Assembly: GCF_022965805.1 (NCBI RefSeq)
Contig: NC_133106.1
Location: 32,849,913 to 32,913,912, forward strand
Source: Primulina eburnea
Taxonomy: Eukaryota; Streptophyta; Magnoliopsida; Lamiales; Gesneriaceae
Direction: 5' to 3'
DNA: 64,000 bases
Part shown: piece by piece, positions 12,321 to 24,934 of the stretch
How positions within the stretch are numbered: position 1 is the stretch's first letter
Layout: every line of letters begins with the position of its first letter
The notes under the pieces: generated by a model
Database searches by the model: none
Told to the model about the DNA's origin: nothing
The model's input: only the letters and a program-made list of their open reading frames with translations
Made by a program: the position numbers and the translations under genes

Positions 12321-13083
12321 TGGGTTCTAATGTGCCCCATACGCGAGATGCTACGATACGATGAGCTATCGTCATCATAAGTGTAATGTCTCGACTCTTG
12401 ATTATAGATTCAGTGGTCTAAATTGATTTGGTCATCTGATGTCTACATAAAAAATATATATATATTAACATTGGGCCGTTAGATCAAAGCATGGATACAT
12501 TTCTTTGATGCTAACGCCTCATTAACCGCATATGAATTATATAAATTTCATTTTTTTTTTAAGTTTGTCACAAATATATAGTCCACTTTTAAACATTTAC
12601 TTGTTTTTGTCTTTATTGTTACTAATATATCACTATTAATTAGGTCGTGGAAAACATAAAACCTTTTTTAATGCATTAAATATGGATAAAATGATAAGTT
12701 TGTATGTAAATTTGTTTTTCCAATTATTCTCTCAATATGTGTGAAAAAACATAAAAAAGACTATATATTTGGAACAAAGAGAATATAATGAATCAGATAT
12801 AATTAAATACTAGTTATTTTTACATTTGAATTGAAGTTTGAACTTTTTGAAAATGGATTAAATAGAACAAGACATGAAATTTGAATTCGATTTATAGTCG
12901 TACTTAATTGTGCTCAATCAATCAATCAATCAAATGTTGGAAATTCTGTTTGATCGTTAAATTGTTCTTTTTAATTTGAATATATTTAGACAAATTAACT
13001 AATATTTTAAAACTATCTGAAGAAATATTTAACCTTAATTGTTGTGCCCCATTCTTCTTTTGGAGTTTTGTGCCCTTTGTCTA
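12321..13083. other. AT-rich intergenic DNA
   Basis: No gene or clear element recognised. An (AATC)n-like run lies near 12917-12932. The remainder is unique AT-rich sequence lying between MITE copy C and the TAA/TTA-flanked element that starts at 13087. Confidence 0.5.
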
Positions 13084-13086
13084 TTA

Positions 13087-13977
13087 GGCATAGTTTGGGT
13101 AAAGTAGACCCTACCCCTACGGACACTGCCCGCAGGGTAGATCTAACGGCTCGGAAAAATCCGAGCCAATTTTTTTTTTTTTAATACATGGTGGTGGGCC
13201 CGGATCACTCATGTGGAGTGATCCGGGCCGTTCCCTTCGCCTGCACGGGCAGGGTGAAATAATCCCATAGTTTGGTACACATGATAGGATAAACATGTGA
13301 TATATAATATAAGGATAAGTTAAGGATAAATAAGATATAAGATATTATATTTAATGTTTGGTATGATTTTAATAAGAGTGATTAAATTTATATATTAGAT
13401 TGTAATGACAAAATTAACCTTATCATAATAAATTTTATAATTTCAAATTTGTTGCTTGAGTTCATATTTCTTATTTGTTCATGCGCCGACAGTCTTTGCA
13501 TGATTTATTTTTATTTTACCTAATTTTATGTATTATATAATATGATAATTGAGCCCTTAATTTTGTGAGCCAAGTCAAATATAAATTTTTAAGGTTAATC
13601 GAGTGATACGAATAATTTTATTGAGATTCATAAAAATCATTTATATAATTATCTCGAGTTCATTTATATATTTATAATATTATATAATATATAAAAATAA
13701 ATAAAAATATTTATTTAATTTACTTTCTACCTACAAGTAAAATGAGAGAAGAATATGGTTTAGAATTTTTATATATTGAGGGCAATTAAGTCATTTGTGG
13801 TGTTTTTATCATTAGATTAAAATTATCACATCTTATAAAAGGGATACTTTATCCCTATATAAAATTATTTATCACGGGCTCATGATAATATCATGAGCTT
13901 TCTAAAAATGTACCAAACATAAGATAAGAGATGATTCTTTATCAATCACTCTCTTATCCCATGTACCAAACTATACC
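13087..13977. mobile_element. PIF/Harbinger-like (Tourist-type) MITE with a nested insertion
   Basis: The left end reads GGCATAGTTTGG. The right end, read in reverse complement, is GGTATAGTTTGGTAC. So the two termini are near-identical inverted repeats. The flanks are TTA (13084-13086) and TAA (13978-13980), the 3-bp TWA target typical of PIF/Harbinger, though here with one mismatch. Without the nested insertion the element is about 710-720 bp, AT-rich and non-coding, with GATAGGATAA and CTTATCCC subterminal motifs. No transposase is present, so it is non-autonomous. Confidence 0.72.
13098..13265. mobile_element. 168-bp GC-richer element nested in the PIF-like MITE
   Basis: The host sequence CATAGTTTG(G) appears on both sides, at 13089-13098 and 13266-13275, giving a 9-10 bp target duplication. 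The insert is much less AT-rich than its surroundings. It contains two stem-loop-like palindromes (CGGCTCGGAAAAATCCGAGCC and GGGCCCGGATCACTC...GAGTGATCCGGGCC). Its ends ACCCTACCC and, reversed, ACCCTGCCC are imperfect inverted repeats. The duplication length suggests a Mutator-type insertion of a different family from the 183-bp elements. Confidence 0.65.
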
Positions 13978-14270
13978 TAAAAGTATTATTTTCCTAAATT
14001 AAGTAAATACTCTTAAATTTATCATATACAATAAACAAATTATACATTAAACATAACCCACAATTGATCGTCGATACACAACGCGAAGTGGACGTCAAAA
14101 TTACATGCAAGAACGCTAGAATCCATGCATGCAATTCCATAATATATATATAATAATACAACAAGCCCTCACTTCAAATTACCTTCCAATAAAGGAACTG
14201 AAAATATGAGAAAATGATTGTTATTTGGCATATTAATTAAGTTGGATCCGAGCCTGCGTCCAGATAACCA

Positions 14271-16113
14271 CTAATTCTTAGCAACCCACACGACATGATC
14301 CGAAGGAAGAAAATGGCAAACTGGAACAGACCCTGGATTCACCTTCAGCACCTGAAAAGCCAAGTGTTTTGGGTTCCACGCCGTTGTGTCCAAGTGGCAC
14401 ACCGCCACTGCCTCCTTCTTCAACCCATCAGCCGCCACCATCGATACCTCGTAAGCTACCGTGGTTTCTGTCTTGTGGCAATAGAAAACTGCGTACGCAT
14501 AAGCCTGTTTGTGGCAAGCCACCACCGCCTTTCCCCTCGACATTTTCTTGACCCCCACGATACTGTACTCTTTCAGTTTATCTCCGTTTTCTGCGTTTGT
14601 GGATATTGCCTCCACGCGTTTTCCAATCTTCGAGGTGGTGAAATCGATCATGGACTCCAAAGAGGTTGCACAAAACTTCTCTTCTCCTATAATGGTTGTT
14701 TCATCCTCACATTCTTGGATCGTTTTCTTCATAATCTCAGCTTCTTTTGAGTTTGGGTTCACCGATAACTTCCTGAATATCTCTGGCAACTTGTCAGATG
14801 AGAAGGGTATTGAGTCAGCAACTTTGCGAGGCAAAACTGTGGCGCCATTCTCAGGTTTGTAGAAATTCAGGTTCATTTTTTTTCCCGGAGTCAAGTCTTT
14901 TTGTAAGAAGAAAAGTGCTACGTTGGGGTCATCGTGTAGCTGAGTTTCAGTGGCGGCATATAGGTAAACAAATGGGTTTACACCTGGACTGACACCGACA
15001 TAAATGGGTTTACCCGTCTTGGTGCGTGTTCCGACGGTTACGCCTCCTTTGCCTACACCTACGTATGTGCTGTGGCCGGGTTTGGCAGTATGGACCCCGA
15101 CACCGCCGTGGCCGACGTTCACGGCAGTGCTCTTATCTTCCCCCCATTCTGAGGACGAAATAACCAAAATGTATTAATACGAGAAAATTTCGGATTCTTC
15201 TTTCTGTTTTTTTGAAAATATATGTATATTTTTTATGGATTATAATTATACATCACGGGATAGAATATATGTACAATGACGTACGGATACGTAACATTAA
15301 AATGTGATATACATTGTATTAAAATATACTATAAAGAACAATAATGTATATAATATTTCTTCTATTTTCTAAAAGCAAATTAATATGTAAGAAAATAAAC
15401 AAATTTTTCCCCCTAAATGAGGATAGAGCTTGTCGTCTGAATCCCTAAAACAAAGTCGCGGATTATTTAAAATAATTAGAACGTAGGATACTCATGGGTT
15501 ATCTGGAAAAATCCATCTTTCCCTTTTAAACTGTATATAAAAATCTATATCACATTCACGTTATAAATTTATATAAATACGATGATTTAACATTCACATG
15601 TTAAATATGATAAAACATTAAAAAAAGATTGTATTTTCAATACATGAATGTCTCGTAATCAATGCTCACGTATATATTGGCAGCATATCGAAATTGATCC
15701 AACAATTATCTCTAATAATATACAAAATATTTCAAAAAAATGAAATAATAAAGGGCGAAATGTCAAAGTTTGAGCAGACGTCAAAGTTGATTGGTTCTAG
15801 CCTTCTAGGGTATTCACGGAGGAATTTGGGCCACGAGCCCATTCATAAATTTTAGTACCTCAAGTTGTGTGTTTGTCAGAGTTGGGCCCCAAATACAGTC
15901 GGTAAAATTCATGACCAAAACTGGGTTTATTTCATCCTACTTATATAGACATTGTTTCCATAATAGGATGGATAACCAAAATTTACCCATGCATATATAT
16001 TACACACTTTTTTTTTGAAAATTATATATGTGACAAGATCTTACCTGTTGAAATGAAGTGAGGGTAGTATCCACATAAGTAGGATCTCATCTACCCAAAA
16101 CTGTTATAACAAT

Positions 16114-16189
<76 letters not shown>

Positions 16190-16721
16190 ATTAATAAAAG
16201 ATGAACTACAAAGTATATATATAAATACTATAAACTCAAGTGAAAATGAAATAAAAATGTTTTATATATACTAGGTAAACCATACCTATACGTATACTCA
16301 AATTTGCATGTTGATTATGGCTATAAGAAGCAGCCATTCATTCCACTTAATTAATTCCTTTTTCCCGCCGGGTATATATCATGTGGGAAATTCTTGCTCA
16401 AATTTGAAAATATTGGTGGAGTTTTCTTTAATTGAAGTAATATTTATACCTGCGGGATAGAGGAGATCTTTGACAGCCTTGGGCATAGGAGAATTTGGAA
16501 GCACGGAATTCCAATAAACCTCTGAAGGCAAAGCTGCGTGGCTTCCTATTAATGCCACCTAATTAATCCAAACCCACAAAAGATATATTAATTATTAATA
16601 ATTTTAATATTCGACATTATATAAAAAAAAAAAAAAAGAATGGCAGAATGTGGTTGGTTCATTTATACTTGTGTTCACTTACAGAAAGAAATGCTAAAAT
16701 GAAGTAGAAGTTGAAATCCAT
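14271..16721 (-). CDS. RD22: BURP domain protein, RD22-type
   Basis: Three exons on the minus strand: 16721-16683, 16558-16450, 15148-14271. The product is 341 aa. Exon 1 and the start of exon 2 encode a hydrophobic signal peptide (FILAFLSVALIGSHAA), so the protein probably goes to the cell wall or apoplast. Next come an RD22-like segment (LPSEVYWNSVLPNSPMPK) and Gly/Val-rich TXV-type repeats at about 65-110 (NVGHGGVGV, GVGKGGVTVGT, KPIYVGVSPG). The BURP domain occupies about 117-341. Its CH pairs at 261, 273, 300 and 327 give CH-X10-CH-X25-CH-X25-CH, the family signature. Arabidopsis RD22 is dehydration- and ABA-responsive. I saw no clear ABRE close to this promoter. The symbol rests on domain type and on the neighbouring YUC gene, which is a weak but useful synteny argument. 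Confidence 0.93.
16119..16186. repeat. (AT)n microsatellite in BURP intron 2
   Basis: More than 30 AT units lie within the 1.3-kb intron between exons 2 and 3 of the BURP gene. Probably length-polymorphic. Confidence 0.97.
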
Positions 16722-16780
16722 GACTGAAATTCAAGTTTGGTGCTGAAAACTATGATGGGAAGTGATCAATGTAGTGGAAC

Positions 16781-16788
16781 TATTTATA
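16781..16788 (-). promoter_or_regulatory. TATA box of the BURP gene
   Basis: The minus strand reads TATAAATA about 60 bp upstream of the ATG at 16721. Perfect TATA consensus in the expected location, giving a very short 5' UTR. Confidence 0.7.
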
Positions 16789-17323
16789 GCTGAAGTAGGC
16801 TTATATTGACCACTTGATCGATCATTAATTACCAAAAAAATGTATTTTTTTTTAAAAGGAAACAAAGTAAATTAATTCTGATAATTCAAATGTGATTCTA
16901 ATATATATACTTAACTCTTATCGTTTTATCAAAAACTATTATTGCTCGTCACAGAGATAATGTCAAACTTTTAAATCATACAATAACGCAAGAATCACGT
17001 TTAAGGTATTTACTGCACCCAAAAATACATAACATCATTCATGAATGACACATAGTTTAATGTTTAGAATAATTCTTCAATTTTTATTAAAGAAGATAGT
17101 TAAACCGGGTTTGATAAATAGTTTTTGAATTTAATATAAATATTTTTTGCCCACACAACAGTGATCAGTACTGAGTGAAAAAGGAACACATCGCCAACTA
17201 ATTAAACTTATTGATACTTTAATGGGTGCATGCCTCAACCGTATTTCGTTCGCAATAATTGAAGGCAAATTATATTTATTTTAGGTATTTAAAAATTATT
17301 TATAATTTCGGGCAAATTCAATA

Positions 17324-17506
17324 GGCAAAAACTTGTGCGAGACGGTCTCACGAGTCGTATTTGTGAGACGGATCTCTTATTTGGGTCATCCATAGAAAAA
17401 ATATTACTTTTTATGCTAAGAGTATTACTTTTTATTGTGAATATTGGTAAGGTTGACCCGTCTCACAGATTAAGATCCTTGAGACGGTCTCACATGAGAC
17501 CCACTC
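17324..17506 (+). mobile_element. 183-bp family MITE, copy D
   Basis: Forward copy beginning GGCAAAAACTTG and ending CCCACTC. Perfect 9-bp target duplications AATTCAATA at 17315-17323 and 17507-17515. Exactly 183 bp. Confidence 0.93.
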
Positions 17507-17794
17507 AATTCAATAAGTGGTTGTTGTCTAGTTTATGATGTGAAGTATTCAAGCAATTATGATTGTTGGGGAAACGTGGCAAATAAGTAGATCAACCCTA
17601 AACTAACAACTGCTGTATTTATTTGGTATAATTTTAAGGATATACTAATAAAAAAAAATAGTGAACGTAGAGGAAGGTGAGAGGATTTACAAAAATACGC
17701 CAATCTGTCGTATATTTTGTGTATTTGGTACTCACGTCTCTTGGCACCAAAACTTGAGATGTGAGTGTGAATAACTCAAACCTAATATTTTTAG

Positions 17795-17977
17795 GGTAAA
17801 AATTTGTGTGAGACGGTCTCAAAGATCGAATTTTTTTAGACCGATATCTTATTTGGATCATCCATGAAAAAATATTACTTTCTATGCTAAGAGTATTATT
17901 TTTTATTGTGAATATCGGTAAGGTTGACCCGTCTCACAAACAAAGATTCATAAAACTGTCTCACAAGAGATCTACTC
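17795..17977 (+). mobile_element. 183-bp family MITE, copy E
   Basis: Forward copy only 288 bp from copy D. The flanks TATTTTTAG (17786-17794) and TACTTTTAG (17978-17986) agree at 8 of 9 positions. It is more diverged internally than copy D, so the pair is two separate insertions and not a tandem duplication. Confidence 0.88.
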
Positions 17978-18858
17978 TACTTTTAGTTATTATATATGAA
18001 GACTTGTACTTAGAATATTTATTTGGAGATCGTTTTTCAACTAGTCTAATTTTAACATCATTTTAAAAAAAAAAATCACCAAAATTATTTCACAAAAACT
18101 CCTTACGACACAATTTTATGAAACATATCTTCTACCTAATCCGAGTAATTAAAAAAAAAATTTTTATGTCCAAAACATTGATTTTCACTTCAGATATTAT
18201 TCAAATTATTTGATGGTTCTTTAATAAAATATATATGATTTTTGGTCATACTGATCAGAATATAAATAATTAATTGGTAAATTTCCACTTTGATTCGATT
18301 GCTATTTTTTAAAATTCCGAATTAATTTTAAAGATATAAAGCAAACAAAAAATAAAAACCCACAAAATGGCAATTAAATCGAAGTTGAAATTCTGTGGTC
18401 AGGTGGTTGGGGGGTATCTGGACCAAATCAATTCTCAGTACTTTTTTTTATGTTTCACTTTGGATCGTATTTTGTCGACCGGATCGGTTTAGAGTGAATT
18501 TTCGAATTTCCACTAATATAGTATAAATTAATAAATAGTTTATTGTGTTTATCGTCAAATGGATCGAGTATAATTTTGTAGGCTACCTTTCAGAGTAGCC
18601 CAATATAATCTAAACGGGCCAAGAAAAAACAAAATGCTTCTCAATAGTTAGTGTGAGAATACAAACTGGACTTGACTGGCTGTAGCCTACAAACAACATC
18701 GGCATGTGATTTATCTTGGCATCGTTTTAAGTTTAAGAAAAATCATTATATAGTAATTTAAATTCAATAATTTGATTGATATAAGATAAAAATTAGTGGA
18801 TGGATAAATAATATAAAAAATAAACATTATATATTATAAGATAAATTATCAAGGAATT

Positions 18859-18864
<6 letters not shown>

Positions 18865-18926
<62 letters not shown>
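18865..18926. repeat. (AT)n microsatellite
   Basis: About 30 AT units in intergenic DNA, with nothing else visible around them. Confidence 0.96.
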
Positions 18927-18929
<3 letters not shown>

Positions 18930-19281
18930 CCATCGACTTGTATTAGATATAATTATGTAAATAATTATCTGTAAATATAATTAGTTAATTTAGTTAATTA
19001 TTAGTTAGTCATTGAATCCCATTACATCTCTTTTATTTTTTTATTCTCTAATTATATCCGAAAAGAAAAAAAATATTTATGTAACTTTGAGTGTACATAA
19101 TAAAAATGGTTCCCCTTCTTGATTTAGAACTAAAAGCAAAAGTTGGTGAGCTCTTTGGCAAGTTTGGAAACTCTTTTTTTCCAAAATGCTCCTAAGCGGC
19201 GCAGTATTACTTTCACTTTCATTTATCAAAAGCCTACAACTCTAATCTCAGGTGGACCTAACCAAATTAATTTCTTATTAT

Positions 19282-19333
<52 letters not shown>
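19282..19333. repeat. (AT)n microsatellite
   Basis: About 25 AT units. The Ile-Tyr-repeat open frame across it is an artefact of the dinucleotide array. Confidence 0.96.
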
Positions 19334-19337
<4 letters not shown>

Positions 19338-21326
19338 AAACCGGCCTTTTGTTGATTTGTAGTCCTGTTTCGTCGGAGCACTGATGTGTATGGTATCCGA
19401 AAAATGTTGATTTGACAACGAAAAATTGTTTATATTTCATACATCATTTTAAGATTTCAATGAAATAAAAGTACAAATAAATAAAAAGCAAAGTTATAAG
19501 ACTAATAGCCTACTTCGGAAAATTAGATGACCAAAACAGGAACTGAATGACTTGGAAGAACTAAATTAGTCATTTTCCCACTTGTTTATTTGATGTAAAC
19601 TGAAAGCATAGTGTGATCAATTTAATCGTTGGCAAGTTTAATATGGCAACAAATTTTGGATTTAGTTTGAGCATTAGATTCAGTCAAGTTTTGAGGATTC
19701 GAATAAATGGGGCGAATCGAGATAATTTACTCGTATTCAAACTCGACTTATTATCATAATTTATTTTTACATCATACATTTATTTCCTTTTATTTTAGTA
19801 TATTTTGTAAATTACATATTTTATTTTAGTAAAACTAAATCGTATTTAGTCTCTACATAATCATCATCTCTCAAATCGGACTACAAAATTTAACATGTCT
19901 TATGCCTGAAATATAGAGTTTGTCAAACTCGAGCTCAAATAACTCGTTATTTATTTAAGTTAATATCAAGATTTAATATTTATTATTCAATAGAATTCTA
20001 CCTTAAGCTCGAGTATAATTTATTTAATCGAAATGCAATATACATCACATAAATTGAACTCAAAATGTAATAATATAAAATATATTATATTTTGAATACA
20101 ACTAACTAGATGAGAAAAGATATTAAATTTTCCCTCATAAATATTTATTTATTTTCGTTATCTTTCTTTTTTTTTCCATGATCACTATCAACAACAAAAA
20201 GCTCTAACACCCACCACCACCGCCGCCGCCACCACCTTTACGGCGGTGTGGAGGATACTCATTTGTCGGCGGGAGGGGTTTGATTATTTTATAAAATAAA
20301 AGGTTTGGGGGTTATTAATTTATAATTTAAAAAGGCTAGTACATGGTATCTTCCTAAGTTTCCAATTTTAAGATAATTGTAAACTATCTCGGGATGAGCC
20401 ATTTGTTAGAAAAAAGAGGAGGCCAATGCTATTCTCGATTATTTTATTATTTTGTTTCTATTTCTTAACTAGCAATATATTACGATATGGAAGAAACAAC
20501 AATTGAGTTGAGTGGCCACTAGTATGAAATCATTACAATTTTGATAATTTAAATTGTATTTTTTTTATTTTGATCATGTTATTGATTAATTCAAATTCTT
20601 ACTTGACTAAATTGAAATTATTAATGTTAGTCATTTTTTAGTGGAGTGATGACGTGGTGTCGAAATATGATATCACGTAGATGAGCATTGCTGACGCAAT
20701 CAATAATCACACGTCAGCATAATGAGGAAAAAATATTAAAATTGAGGGGGAAATGTAAGTTAATGATATTTAAACAATGAATTGATCGATAACACAACTT
20801 AAAACGAAAAATGTTTAAATTACACGATCAAAAATAATTTCTCTCGCACTATTACAAAAGAAAAATTTAGAATAAATCAACAAAAATAATATTCTTATAA
20901 GATTAGCACATAAAAAACATGGCAGATAAACTAATATCATCATGTCATTAGAATCATAAGTAAAAGATTAGTTGTACACATAAATTATTCTAACAGTACA
21001 TAATTTCTCAAATAATACTCTAATAAAATTTGGCACATGATATAACTTTTATATAATTTATTTTTCGTGATTGCGCAAACACGATGAGTTGATTTCGACT
21101 TTTTGGAAAGGGAAAGTGATCAAATGATTTAAATTATTACTTTTCTACTTTGTAAATCGATTAACTTATTATTATACTGATATTAATTACTTTAAAGGAA
21201 GATTAATGAGTGTACAGAAATAAAAGTGCTTTAATTAGTCACAAGATACTTAATCCCTAATCACGCCTTATCACTCATCTAAGAGTCAAGAACCATGATT
21301 AAGTTTTAAAATTTTCATTAAAAATA

Positions 21327-21522
21327 GAGTGAGTCCATGTGAGACCGTCTCACGTGAGACCGTCTCACGGATCCTAATCTGTGAGACGGGTCAACCCTAC
21401 TCATATTCACAGTAAAAAGTAATACTGTTAGCATAAAAAATAATATTTTTTCATGGATGACCCAAATAAGATATCCGTCTCACAAATACGACCCGTGAGA
21501 CCGTCTCACACAAGTTTTTGCC
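21327..21522 (-). mobile_element. 183-bp family MITE, copy F (terminal palindrome duplicated)
   Basis: Reverse copy of 196 bp. The flanks TTAAAAATA (21318-21326) and TTACAAATA (21523-21531) differ at one position. The GTGAGACCGTCTCAC palindrome at its left end is present twice in direct succession, which accounts for the extra 13-14 bp. Confidence 0.9.
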
Positions 21523-23038
21523 TTACAAATATAGGGAATATCAAAGTTTTGAGGTATCAAAAAATGTAAATATCATTGAGCTGATGTCCTGATATGTGTG
21601 TGATAGAGTTTTGATATGCTGCACACATATTGTGAATACCTATATCGACCACTGTTGACGTAACTTCCACATACTGAATATGATAAAAACATATCAAAAT
21701 TTTATATCCATTAGGTGAATATCACCTCAACAATGCTTACAGTAAGTTTGTATTATATGAAACCTACATATAAGTTATGATATGCATGCATACACATACT
21801 CATACGTGGTTATATCCCTTGAAAAATTAATGTATGGAAATGTACATGTGGCAGAAGAAGTTGGACGTCACATGCTTATTAATATTTGGCCAAGAGATAC
21901 GTTATATGTTATCTATTTCTTTCTTCTTTTTTGGTTGAGTGACCCGATTGGGACGAATCCAGCATTTTGATTTAGCTCTTCCAAGATATTTATCATTAAA
22001 ATACAATTATAGAAAAGACAAATAATGTATTTAAAAAAGCAAAATGAATTTTTTTAAAAATTTTAAAATGTATATATATATATGTACAATAACATTAACT
22101 GTTGAATTTTCCTCGTCGTTAGTATTATAAGAATTTATATCAATTTTTTACATGTATTTATTTTTTAAAAAATAACATTCCCTCCATCCCAAATATATGT
22201 GATTCATTTCTTTAATTGGTTATCTCAAATATATTATCTAGTTTATATATTTAGTACAACTTTTTCTTATTTTTTTAGTACTATTATAACTCTGTTGACT
22301 AGTCTTGAAAAACTTGTAAATATTTTTTGAATATATTAAATAATATTGATAAAAAAAATTGTAAATTTTGTTTTTTCAATATGTTTTTATATTTGCTAAA
22401 AAAAATAAGTATATATATTTGAAACGGAAATCAATGATTTCATCTCAATTAAGATAATTTCTTGGAACTTGTAATAATCTTCCGAGGTGTATATAAACCT
22501 GGAGGTAATGGTAAATATACAAATCTTTAGTGGAAGGAGAGAGACAGTAAAAGGTGAGTTGATACGGGCCCAGCCCAATATAAAGAGGACAGTCCAACCC
22601 ATTGCCAAAAAAAAAAATAGTACTGAATATTAACTCATTCAAAAAAAAAAAAAGATAGTACTAAATATTAATTTGTTTTTAGTGGTTAATTATCTCATCT
22701 ATTTTTGCCTATATATGACTTCATTTAGTGAAATTTCCTGAAATATAGGAAATTATACATGAATGGTTATATAATAGTACCATATAGAGATGGATTTAAA
22801 AATTGCGTAGTTTAATACAAAAAATTCATTTTATTTATCTCTCATATATATTCAACTGTCAATCCATCGCCGTAATATCGAAAGAACCTTTTCATATGGA
22901 ATATTTAAGTCAAATTTAGTTAATGATCACAATTGCTTAAATTAACTTTTCAAATTATACATTGAGGCATAGGGTTTTCGAGCTTAGGGGATCATTTTAC
23001 TCTTCTCTTCGCTAAGCCTGTAAATTATTGAATACTAA

Positions 23039-23826
23039 CAGTGTGTTTGGATGTTTAGAATTTTGGATTTGGATTTGCAAGTAGAATTGGATTTGAAAAT
23101 CCATGAATTTAGAATTTCATCTCATGTTTGTTTGAAATTTAAAAATTATATTTAGAATTCATTTCTTGTTTGAAAAAAATTTGAATTTGGAAATTTAAAA
23201 TTTTACTAAAATACCTTTAATTATCTTTTACATAAATCAATATTTAAAATATATTATTCACATTATTAAAAAACTTAAATTTTAAAATTAATTTTATAAT
23301 ATGTTTCCCTATATCATTTCAATTATATATTTGTGTTATATAAACTACGTAAACTCTTATATAATTAATTAACTACTGTTAAGGAATGGAAAATGAATTA
23401 TTAAAATAAAATAATCAAATCTTTCAAAAAAAAAAAAATCAAACATACTAAATATTCAAATTTAAATTCTACTAAATAAATTATTTCAAAATTAAATAAT
23501 CAACCATATCCTAATTTTATAAATGAAAAATAAATTGTTATTAATAAAGAATTGTACAATATTCATGACAACTATAAGAATAGATCTCAGGAATAAAATG
23601 TGCAAAATAGAAAATAAATAAATTTGTCATTTAATCCAACTATAACATATAAAGATGGTAGAAGGATAATAATTAAAAAAATTGTTATGGATAATTTTTA
23701 GGTTTATTCAAATCCAAATCTCATCAAAACTGACCAGTTTTGAGAAAATTTGTTTATACATAATGAAATCCAGTCAAATCTCTTAAAATTCAATTTCATC
23801 CAAATCCCCATGAACCCAACATAGTG
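23039..23826. mobile_element. Putative TAA-flanked MITE, 788 bp
   Basis: The left end CAGTGTGTTTGG and the reverse complement of the right end CACTATGTTGGG match at 9 of 12 positions. Both sides are flanked by TAA (23036-23038 and 23827-23829). Near both ends, on opposite strands, lie GGATTTGGAT-type motifs. AT-rich and non-coding. The imperfect termini make this an old or doubtful PIF/Harbinger-like element. Confidence 0.5.
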
Positions 23827-24220
23827 TAAATGTATTTGAAGTGTGCTATAATTTAATTTGAAGACTCTATTATTTATTTGACAGAACACATAAGACGTCT
23901 CGATTAGTCTGCAAGTAGTAAATTTATAACTACAATGCACCGACTCTAACCCGACTTACACCAACAATGAACTTGTCACCACGCGATCCTTGTGGAATCA
24001 CAAATAATATATTTCAAAGTTTAGTGCAATTGTGACTTTGACCAACTCAATTCCAAAAGTTAATTCGAAGAGAGAAAGGTTGTCTAAGTCCATACATGCA
24101 ACTCCTAATTAGAACTCCGTCTGACTCATGTGGAACATCTTAAATCATCCTCTCAGGCCCAGAAATAAATAAATAAAGCATAGAGACATTAACGAGAGAC
24201 ACATCTATGGATAGTTTGAA

Positions 24221-24934
24221 GGCAAAAACTTGTGTGAGACAGTCTCACGGGTCGTATTTGTTAGACGAATCTCTTATTTTGGTCATCCATGAAAAAGTAT
24301 TACTTTTTATGCTAAGGCTACGTTTGGTTGGAAGGATAGGATAAACTAATGATTAGTATGTAAATGATAAAGAAAATGATTATGGTAGGATTGTAATATA
24401 TGGTGTAAAATAATATTATGTTTGGTACGATTTTTAAGTGTAGGATAATTTTGAATTTTTTTATGAAAAGACAAATTTGCCCTTTCCCTTCGCGGTGGCG
24501 GCGACCGGCCGGCCGAAAATGGTCTGCCAGAAGCGGCTGACGGGGGCGGCTGCCTGAAACGGCCGGCGCCGGAAATGGTCGGCGCCGGCGCCGGCGCCGG
24601 TCGGTGACGGGAGGTGGTGGTGAGTTTGAAAATAAGAGAATGGTAAAATTGGAAAAATATGAGGTATTAAGAGTGAGATAAATAATCCTAGGGGGTGAGG
24701 AGATATTATTTTAACCTACCTAATATAACCTAATCATTTATAGGAGGGATTGACTTGGTTTAATAAAAATCGAACCAAACGAGTGATTAGGTGGGTTTAA
24801 AAAAAATAAACCCACCTAATCAAGCAAACCAAACATTGCCTAAGAGTATTAATTACTTTTTATTGTGAATATGGATAAAGTTGACCCGTCTCACAGATTA
24901 TGATTCGTAAGACGGTCTCACATGATACTCACTC
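24221..24934 (+). mobile_element. 183-bp family MITE, copy G, split by a later insertion
   Basis: Forward copy with perfect 9-bp target duplications TAGTTTGAA at 24212-24220 and 24935-24943. It is interrupted at its internal GCTAAGAGTATT motif by a 525-bp element plus a TAA duplication. Removing those leaves about 186 bp, the normal family length. This order proves the 183-bp element inserted first. Confidence 0.93.
24316..24840. mobile_element. PIF/Harbinger-like MITE (525 bp) inside MITE copy G
   Basis: The terminal inverted repeats GGCTACGTTTGGTT and, at the other end in reverse complement, GGCAATGTTTGGTT match at 12 of 14 positions. TAA lies on both sides (24313-24315 and 24841-24843), duplicated relative to intact family members, which have a single TAA in GCTAAGAG. 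The ends resemble those of the element at 13087-13977. The centre (about 24479-24622) is strikingly GC-rich with GGCGCC repeats. No transposase, so non-autonomous. Confidence 0.88.

Noticed and set aside
14295..14992. Plus-strand open frames of 60-151 aa across the BURP exon
   Set aside because: They are antisense shadows of the BURP coding exon, whose own frame has the family signature and correct splice sites.
17335..18066. Open frames with VDPSHRLRS-like and RRSHM-like peptides, also at 3614-4057, 44909-45091 and 45971-46162
   Set aside because: These peptides recur because they are translations of the 183-bp MITE. They are not a protein family, and the frames stop or start arbitrarily in flanking DNA.
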